Assembly (NCBI RefSeq): GCF_024584515.1
Contig: NZ_CP102173.1
Coordinates: 1,364,001-1,428,000, forward strand
DNA length: 64,000 nucleotides
Reading direction: 5' to 3'
DNA from: Aeromicrobium wangtongii
GTDB lineage: Bacteria > Actinomycetota > Actinomycetes > Propionibacteriales > Nocardioidaceae
Shown here: piece after piece, positions 59,202-64,000 of the stretch
Layout of the letters: every line of letters starts with the position of its first letter
Numbering within the stretch: the first letter of the stretch is position 1
Notes under the pieces: generated by a model
Seen by the model: the letters and a program-made list of their open reading frames with translations, nothing else
Told to the model about the DNA's origin: nothing
Databases searched by the model: none
Position numbers and translations under genes: made by a program

Positions 59202-60660
59202 TCCCAGAGGTTTCATCACGACGCCCCGCAAGGTCGCCGAGCGGCGTCCCGTCGAGGAGCGCATCAACGACTGGAACGAGGTCTACCCCGGAGGTCCGGG
59301 CCGCGCGCTGCTGCCGATCATCTCCGAGCAGGCCGGACGCTGCATGGACTGCGGCATCCCGTTCTGCCACAACGGCTGCCCCCTGGGCAACCTGATCCCG
59401 GAGTGGAACGACCTGGTCTGGCGCGACGACTGGGACGAGGCGCTCGACCGTCTGCACGCGACCAACAACTTCCCGGAGTTCACCGGGCGGCTGTGCCCCG
59501 CGCCGTGCGAGACCGCCTGCGTCGTGGGCATCAACCGCGATGCGGTCACGATCAAGAACGTCGAGGTCTCGATCATCGACAAGGCCTGGGACGACCGCAG
59601 GGTCCGCCCGCAGCCGCCCGAGTGGCTGACCGGCCGGACCGTCGCGGTCGTCGGCTCGGGCCCCGCCGGCCTCGCCGCCGCGCAGCAGCTGACCCGCGCC
59701 GGCCACACCGTCGCGGTCTACGAGCGTGACGACAAGCCCGGAGGACTGCTGCGCTACGGCATCCCCGAGTTCAAGATGGAGAAGATCCAGGTCGAGCGGC
59801 GCATCGACCAGATGGAGCGTGAGGGCACGGTGTTCCGCACCGGCGTCCAGGTCGGCGACAGCCTCACCGGTTCGCAGCTGCGCGACCGCTACGACGCGGT
59901 CGTCCTGGCGATCGGCGCGACCGTCCGTCGTGACCTGCCGGCACCCGGACGCGAGCTCGGTGGCATCCACCAGGCCATGGAGTTCCTGCCGCAGGCCAAC
60001 CGGGCCGCGCTCGGCGAGCAGGTCGAGGGGCAGATCCTGGCCACCGACAAGGATGTCGTCATCATCGGCGGCGGCGACACCGGCGCCGACTGCCTGGGCA
60101 CCTCGGTGCGCCAGGGCGCCCGCTCCATCACGCAGCTGGAGATCATGCCGAACCCCGGCACGGAGCGTCCCGGCCACCAGCCGTGGCCCACGTACCCGAT
60201 GACCTACCGGGTCTCCTCGGCACACGAGGAGGCCGGCGACCGGGTGTACTCGGTCTCGACCAAGGAGTTCATCGGCGACGAGTCCGGCAACGTCAGCGCA
60301 CTGCGCCTGGTCGAGGTCGAGTTCGTCGACGGCAAGCTCACCGAGGTCCCCGGGACCGAGAAGGACCTGCCGGCCCAGCTGGTGCTGTTCGCGATGGGCT
60401 TCACCGGCCCCGAGACCGAGGGCCTGGTCGATCAGCTCGGTGTCGAGCTCGACGAGCGTGGCAACGTCAAGCGCGACAAGTCGTACATGTCCAGCGTCGA
60501 CGGCGTGTTCGTCGCCGGTGACGCGGGACGCGGTCAGTCGCTCATCGTGTGGGCGATCGCGGAGGGCCGCTCCGCTGCCGCAGGCGTCGACGCGTACCTG
60601 TCGGGGTCGACGACGCTGCCCGCGCCGATCCCCCCGACGGCCCGCCCGCTGACCGTCTGA
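59194..60660 (+). CDS. gltD: Glutamate synthase, small subunit
   Basis: Electron-input subunit of glutamate synthase, 488 aa. N-terminal 4Fe-4S cysteine clusters appear as [17 protein letters not shown] and [10 protein letters not shown]. The FAD site is [13 protein letters not shown] and the NADPH site is GGGDTGADC. The GTG start lies inside the end of gltB (8-base overlap), ensuring matched synthesis. The last part, [19 protein letters not shown], is the typical second FAD motif. Confidence 0.96.
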
Positions 60661-60663
60661 GAC

Positions 60664-60729
60664 GGATGGTTGCCGGCCTTTCTGAGTTTGTTGTGTGAAA
60701 CGACAAAATTGACTGGCCGGTAACCACCC
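60664..60729. repeat. Imperfect palindrome between gltD and pyk
   Basis: GGATGGTTGCCGGCC (60664-60678) pairs with GGCCGGTAACCACCC (60715-60729), 13 of 15 positions. An inner AT-rich pair TTTGTTG/CGACAAA flanks GTGTGAAA. It starts four bases after the gltD stop and ends just before the pyk -10, so it could be the gltD terminator, a pyk operator, or both. Confidence 0.5.
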
Positions 60730-60737
60730 GCCCGAAC

Positions 60738-60743
60738 TAGGGT
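60738..60743 (+). promoter_or_regulatory. Candidate -10 box for leaderless pyk
   Basis: TAGGGT six bases before the pyk GTG. The spacer GGAGAA also resembles a ribosome site, but it is too close to the start to be used as one. Confidence 0.45.
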
Positions 60744-60749
60744 GGAGAA

Positions 60750-62207
60750 GTGAGAAGAGCCAAGATCGTCTGCACCCTGGGTCCCGCCGTCGGAAACGCC
60801 TACAAGATCCTCAAGCTCGCCGAGGCGGGCATGGATGTCGCCCGGCTCAACATGAGCCACGGCGACCAGTCGGACCACGAGCAGAACTACGCGTGGGTGC
60901 GTGAGGCGGCCGATGCGACCGGCAAGGCCATCGCGACCCTCGCCGATCTCCAGGGCCCCAAGATCCGGCTCGGACGCTTCGCGGACGGGCCCGTGCACCT
61001 CGACGTCGGCGCGACCTTCACGATCACGACCGACGACATCCTGGGCGACGTCCACCGCTGCTCCACGACGTACAAGGGCCTGCCCGGAGATGTCAGCCCC
61101 GGGGACGAGATCCTCATCGACGACGGACGCATGCGGCTGCGCGCCACCGAGGTCACGGCCACCGACGTGGTCTGCCAGGTGGAGACCAACGGCCCGGTCA
61201 GCAACAACAAGGGCATCAACCTGCCCGGCGTGATGGTCAGCGTCCCGGCGATGAGCGAGAAGGACGTCGCCGACCTGCGATTCGCGTTGCGGCTGGGCGT
61301 CGACTTCATCGCCCTGTCGTTCGTGCGCTCGGCCGACGACTACGACGACGTCCGCAAGATCATGGACGAGGAGGGCATCGTCCGTCCCGTCATCGCCAAG
61401 ATCGAGAAGCCCCAGGCGGTCGAGAACCTCGACGGCATCATGGGCGCCTTCGACGGGGTCATGGTGGCGCGCGGCGACCTCGGCGTCGAGCTGCCGCTGG
61501 AGGACGTCCCGATCGTCCAGAAGCTGATCGTGGAGAAGGCTCGCCGCAATGCCAAGCCGGTCATCGTGGCCACCCAGATGCTCGAGTCGATGATCTCCGC
61601 GCCGCGGCCCACCCGCGCCGAGGCGTCCGATGTCGCCAACGCCGTGCTGGACGGCGCCGACGCGGTCATGCTCTCGGGCGAGACCAGCGTGGGGGAGTAC
61701 CCCATCCACACCGTGCACACGATGGCGCGCATCATCGAGTCCACCGAGGAGCACGGCCTGCCCCGCATGGCCGCGTTCACCTGGAAGCCCCGCACCAAGA
61801 GCGGCATCATCTGCCGGGCCGCGGCCGACTGCGCCGAGGCGGTCGACGCGCGCTTCGTCGTGGCGTTCACGACGACCGGCGACTCGGCCCGGCGCATGAC
61901 GCGCTACCGCTCCCGCGTGCCGGTCATCGCCTTCACGCCCAGCGACCTGGTCCGGCGTCAGCTCGCGCTGAGCTGGGGCATCGAGACGTTCACGGTGCCC
62001 GAGGTCAAGCACACCGACGACATGGTGCTGCAGGTCGACAAGGCGCTGCTGGAGATCCAGCGCTGCAGCGAGGGCCAGCAGGTGGTCATCGTCGCGGGTG
62101 CGCCTCCGGGAATCCCGGGCTCGACGAACGCGCTGCGCATCCACAACATGGGCGATGCGATCAACGGCGTCGTGCCGGCCTATGCGGAGACCACCGTCTC
62201 GATCTGA
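60750..62207 (+). CDS. pyk: Pyruvate kinase
   Basis: Glycolytic enzyme making pyruvate and ATP from phosphoenolpyruvate, 485 aa. It starts MRRAKIVCTLGPAVG. Landmarks are ARLNMSHG, the Lys-containing IEKPQAVEN (about residue 215), MVARGDLGVELP, and the signature TQMLESMI...PTRAEASDVANAVLDG with SGETSVGEYP. The C-terminal domain (about 345-485) would hold the effector site. The GTG start is set by a leaderless -10. Confidence 0.96.
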   Translation: MRRAKIVCTLGPAVGNAYKILKLAEAGMDVARLNMSHGDQSDHEQNYAWVREAADATGKAIATLADLQGPKIRLGRFADGPVHLDVGATFTITTDDILGDVHRCSTTYKGLPGDVSPGDEILIDDGRMRLRATEVTATDVVCQVETNGPVSNNKGINLPGVMVSVPAMSEKDVADLRFALRLGVDFIALSFVRSADDYDDVRKIMDEEGIVRPVIAKIEKPQAVENLDGIMGAFDGVMVARGDLGVELPLEDVPIVQKLIVEKARRNAKPVIVATQMLESMISAPRPTRAEASDVANAVLDGADAVMLSGETSVGEYPIHTVHTMARIIESTEEHGLPRMAAFTWKPRTKSGIICRAAADCAEAVDARFVVAFTTTGDSARRMTRYRSRVPVIAFTPSDLVRRQLALSWGIETFTVPEVKHTDDMVLQVDKALLEIQRCSEGQQVVIVAGAPPGIPGSTNALRIHNMGDAINGVVPAYAETTVSI

Positions 62208-62215
62208 GCCCGGAC

Positions 62216-62252
62216 GGACGCCGCGGCGGGGAGTGCCCCCGGCGCGGCGTCC
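62216..62252. terminator. Hairpin terminator between pyk and tRNA-Leu
   Basis: 10-base perfect stem GGACGCCGCG / CGCGGCGTCC with an inner GGGG/CCCC stem. It begins 8 bases after the pyk stop and ends 3 bases beyond the tRNA 3' end, so it can serve both convergent transcripts. Confidence 0.55.
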
Positions 62253-62254
62253 GC

Positions 62255-62340
62255 TGGTGCCGAGTGCGGGACTCGAACCCGCACGCCCTTTCGGACAACG
62301 GTTTTTGAGACCGTCGCGTCTACCATTCCGCCAACTCGGC
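62255..62340 (-). tRNA. tRNA-Leu(CAA)
   Basis: On the minus strand the acceptor GCCGAGT pairs with ACTCGGC, followed by discriminator A and an encoded CCA. The D-loop region is GGCGGAATGGTAGACGC, and the anticodon stem-loop is ACGGT-CTCAAAA-ACCGT with anticodon CAA. A class II variable arm is present, and the T-arm reads GCGGGTTCGAGTCCCGC. All features fit a leucine tRNA reading UUG. Confidence 0.95.
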
Positions 62341-62360
62341 TCGCCCCGATCGGAGCCGTA

Positions 62361-62366
62361 TAACCT
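62361..62366 (+). promoter_or_regulatory. Candidate -10 box for leaderless pdtaR
   Basis: TAACCT, overlapping a TATAAC, lies six bases before the GTG at 62373 and diverges from the tRNA-Leu gene. Confidence 0.45.
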
Positions 62367-62372
62367 TCTCAT

Positions 62373-63002
62373 GTGAACGACCTGAACCTGCCATCGGGAT
62401 CTGCTCCCGCACCCCGTGTCGTGATCGCCGAGGACGAGGCGCTGATCCGCCTCGACCTGGCAGAGATGTTGGCCGAGGAGGGCTACGACGTCGTCGGGCA
62501 GGCCGGTGACGGCGAGGCTGCGGTGGAGCTGGTGACCGCGCTGCGGCCCGACCTGGTGGTCATGGACGTCAAGATGCCCAAGCTCGACGGCATCGCCGCC
62601 GCCGCGCTCATCGCCCGGGAACGCATCGCCCCGGTCGTGATGCTCACTGCGTTCAGCCAGCGCGAGCTGGTCGAGCGGGCCCGCGAGTCCGGCGCGATGG
62701 CCTACCTGGTCAAGCCGTTCACGAAGTCCGACCTGGTCCCTGCGATCGAGATGGCGCGCAGCCGGTTCGCCGAGATCGCCGCGCTGGAGCGTGAGGTCGG
62801 CGACCTCAGCGACAAGCTGGCGACGCGCAAGACGATCGATCGGGCCAAGGGCCTGCTGCAGGAGGCCCTCGACATCAGTGAGCCGGAGGCCTTCAGCTGG
62901 ATCCAGCGCACCGCGATGGACCTGCGCTTGACGATGCAGCAGGTCGCGCAAGGGGTCATCGACCACGGGCCGAACCTGGCCTCGTCCGCCGAACAGCAGT
63001 GA
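62373..63002 (+). CDS. pdtaR: ANTAR response regulator, PdtaR type
   Basis: 209 aa: a receiver domain (residues about 15-130) with acidic pocket EDE (VVIAEDEALIRLDLAEML), phospho-acceptor Asp in LVVMDVKMPKLDG, Thr in MLTAFS and Lys in YLVKPFTKSD. A coiled linker leads to an ANTAR RNA-binding domain (about 145-200: LATRKTIDRAKGLLQEAL, SEPEAFSWIQRTAMD). Such regulators bind paired RNA hairpins and prevent termination; the usual partner is kinase PdtaS, which is not in this window. The GTG start has a leaderless -10. Confidence 0.93.
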   Translation: MNDLNLPSGSAPAPRVVIAEDEALIRLDLAEMLAEEGYDVVGQAGDGEAAVELVTALRPDLVVMDVKMPKLDGIAAAALIARERIAPVVMLTAFSQRELVERARESGAMAYLVKPFTKSDLVPAIEMARSRFAEIAALEREVGDLSDKLATRKTIDRAKGLLQEALDISEPEAFSWIQRTAMDLRLTMQQVAQGVIDHGPNLASSAEQQ

Positions 63003-63056
63003 AAAGTGCCCGTTCTGGAGGGTTACAAATCGGCTACTTAACACACCGGTCACACA

Positions 63057-63066
63057 ACACCGGTGT
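63057..63066. promoter_or_regulatory. Palindrome ACACCGGTGT in the leader of the binding-protein gene
   Basis: A perfect 10-base palindrome in the 148-base gap, with a related half site ACACCGGT at 63043-63050. A GTGGC-GTGA-GCCAC hairpin (63111-63124) lies closer to the gene. A possible operator; no regulator is identified. Confidence 0.3.
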
Positions 63067-63150
63067 AGATGACCCTGCGAAAGACTAAATTCGGACTAAG
63101 TACAAGCACTGTGGCGTGAGCCACGGGCTTTCTACATATCCGGAGGATTG

Positions 63151-64000
63151 ATGAAACGCAGTACCACGACGATTCGCCTCGCTGCTGTGGCAGCTGCCAG
63201 CGCGCTCGTGCTCGCCGCCTGTGGCGGCAGCGACAGCGAGGGCGGCTCCGACGACAAGAAGGCCGCGGCTCCTGCCAACAAGGGTGACGGCACACTCACC
63301 ATCGGTTCCCTCCTGCCCCAGACCGGCAGCCTGGCCTACCTCGGCCCTCCGGAGTTCGCAGGCGTCGACCTCGCGATCAAGGACATCAACGCCGCCGGTG
63401 GCGTGCTCGGCAAGGACGTCATGGGCGTCAAGGCCGACTCGGGCGACACCGACTCGGGCATCGCCCCGGCCGAGACCGACAAGCTGCTCAAGGCCAAGTC
63501 CGACGTCATCATCGGTGCTGCGTCCTCGGGCGTCTCGCTGACCGTCATCGACAAGATCCTGTCGGCCGGCGTCGTCCAGTACTCGCCCGCCAACACGTCG
63601 ACGGCGTTCGACGAGGGCGACTACGGCAAGCCCGACCTGTACTTCCGCACGGCGCCGTCCGACATCCTGCAGGGTGCGGTCCTCGCCAACCTGCTGATCC
63701 AGGACGGCCGTCAGAACGTGGCGATCCTGGCCCGTCAGGACGCCTACGGCGAGACGCTGGCCAAGGAGGTCAAGAAGAACCTCGAGGATGCCGGTTCGAC
63801 CGTGGCCGCCTCGGTGCTCTACAGCGAGAAGGACGGTCCGGGAGACACCCAGATCTCCGAGATCGCCGACGCCAAGGCCGACGCTGTCGTCCTGATCGCC
63901 TTCGAGGAGACCACGACGATCATCCCGAAGCTGATCCAGGCCGGAACCGGCCCGAAGGACGTCCCGACGTACTTCGTCGACGGCAACACGGCCGACTACT
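63151..64000 (+). CDS. Branched-chain amino acid ABC transporter, substrate-binding lipoprotein (3' end missing)
   Basis: The gene runs off the right edge; 283 codons are visible. A signal peptide with lipobox LAAC (about residues 20-23) is followed by a Gly/Ser/Asp-rich tether. The mature domain starts LTIGSLLPQTGSLAYLGPPE, then AGVDLAIKDINAAGGVLGKDV and VIIGAASSGVSLTVIDKIL, typical of the LivK/periplasmic-binding type I family. GGAGGA at 63142-63147 gives a strong ribosome site. Ligand specificity cannot be read. Maturation would use the lgt and lspA products encoded in this window. Confidence 0.88.
   Translation, partial: MKRSTTTIRLAAVAAASALVLAACGGSDSEGGSDDKKAAAPANKGDGTLTIGSLLPQTGSLAYLGPPEFAGVDLAIKDINAAGGVLGKDVMGVKADSGDTDSGIAPAETDKLLKAKSDVIIGAASSGVSLTVIDKILSAGVVQYSPANTSTAFDEGDYGKPDLYFRTAPSDILQGAVLANLLIQDGRQNVAILARQDAYGETLAKEVKKNLEDAGSTVAASVLYSEKDGPGDTQISEIADAKADAVVLIAFEETTTIIPKLIQAGTGPKDVPTYFVDGNTADY

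Overview
The window is high-GC chromosomal DNA from an actinomycete. Supporting signs are a division cluster with SepF and DivIVA but no FtsA or Min genes, the long type of isoleucyl-tRNA synthetase, a HisA that must also supply TrpF activity (PriA type), an ANTAR response regulator, HGxxPAAW and DUF4190 small membrane proteins, and many leaderless promoters of the form TANNNT-N6/7-start codon. Gene order and protein types suit the Nocardioidaceae (Nocardioides/Aeromicrobium-like). That placement is inference and was not tested by any search. Nearly all of the window is vertically inherited core genome. No integrase, insertion sequence, CRISPR array or rRNA gene was seen. No gene-free stretch exceeds about 200 bases.

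Layout: 1-15.8 kb is the peptidoglycan and division (dcw) cluster, ftsI(partial)-murE-murF-mraY-murD-ftsW-murG-murC-ftsQ-ftsZ-pgeF-yggS-sepF-yggT-divIVA. Most junctions are 4-base ATGA overlaps, so precursor synthesis, lipid II assembly, septal synthesis and the Z-ring are tightly coupled. A strong terminator and a palindromic repeat separate it from convergent ileS. A DksA-like zinc finger gene, lspA and an RluD-type pseudouridine synthase follow. At 21.1-22.1 kb a DUF559/AbiEi-like gene is bracketed by two copies of a 70-base palindromic element. From 22.3 to 29.6 kb come an aminotransferase, a DrrAB-type ABC exporter and an unusual lipoprotein pair: a HEXXH metalloprotease-like protein and an internally duplicated propeller-like protein.

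29.6-35.8 kb holds a DUF1801 gene, a helical T7SS-like protein, dnaE, a small membrane protein and ybaK. 35.8-42.7 kb is the histidine locus hisD-hisC-hisB-hisH ... hisA(priA) ... hisF. It is interrupted by a secreted protein gene, a decayed alpha/beta hydrolase pseudogene and a GNAT gene, so hisA and hisF carry their own leaderless promoters. A heterodimeric ABC exporter and hisI follow.

46.8-53.2 kb is the tryptophan region. It holds the trp-associated membrane protein, a cluster of small membrane proteins, trpC-(mini-ORF)-trpB-trpA and lgt; trpE and trpF are absent here. 53.2-64 kb holds a VIT1/CCC1 transporter, a universal stress protein, glutamate synthase gltB-gltD, pyk, a tRNA-Leu(CAA), an ANTAR regulator (pdtaR) and the start of a branched-chain amino acid binding lipoprotein.

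The most unusual items are two families of short asymmetric palindromic repeats, the cassette-like DUF559 gene between repeats, the metalloprotease/double-propeller lipoprotein operon, and a 23-codon ORF that exactly bridges trpC and trpB.
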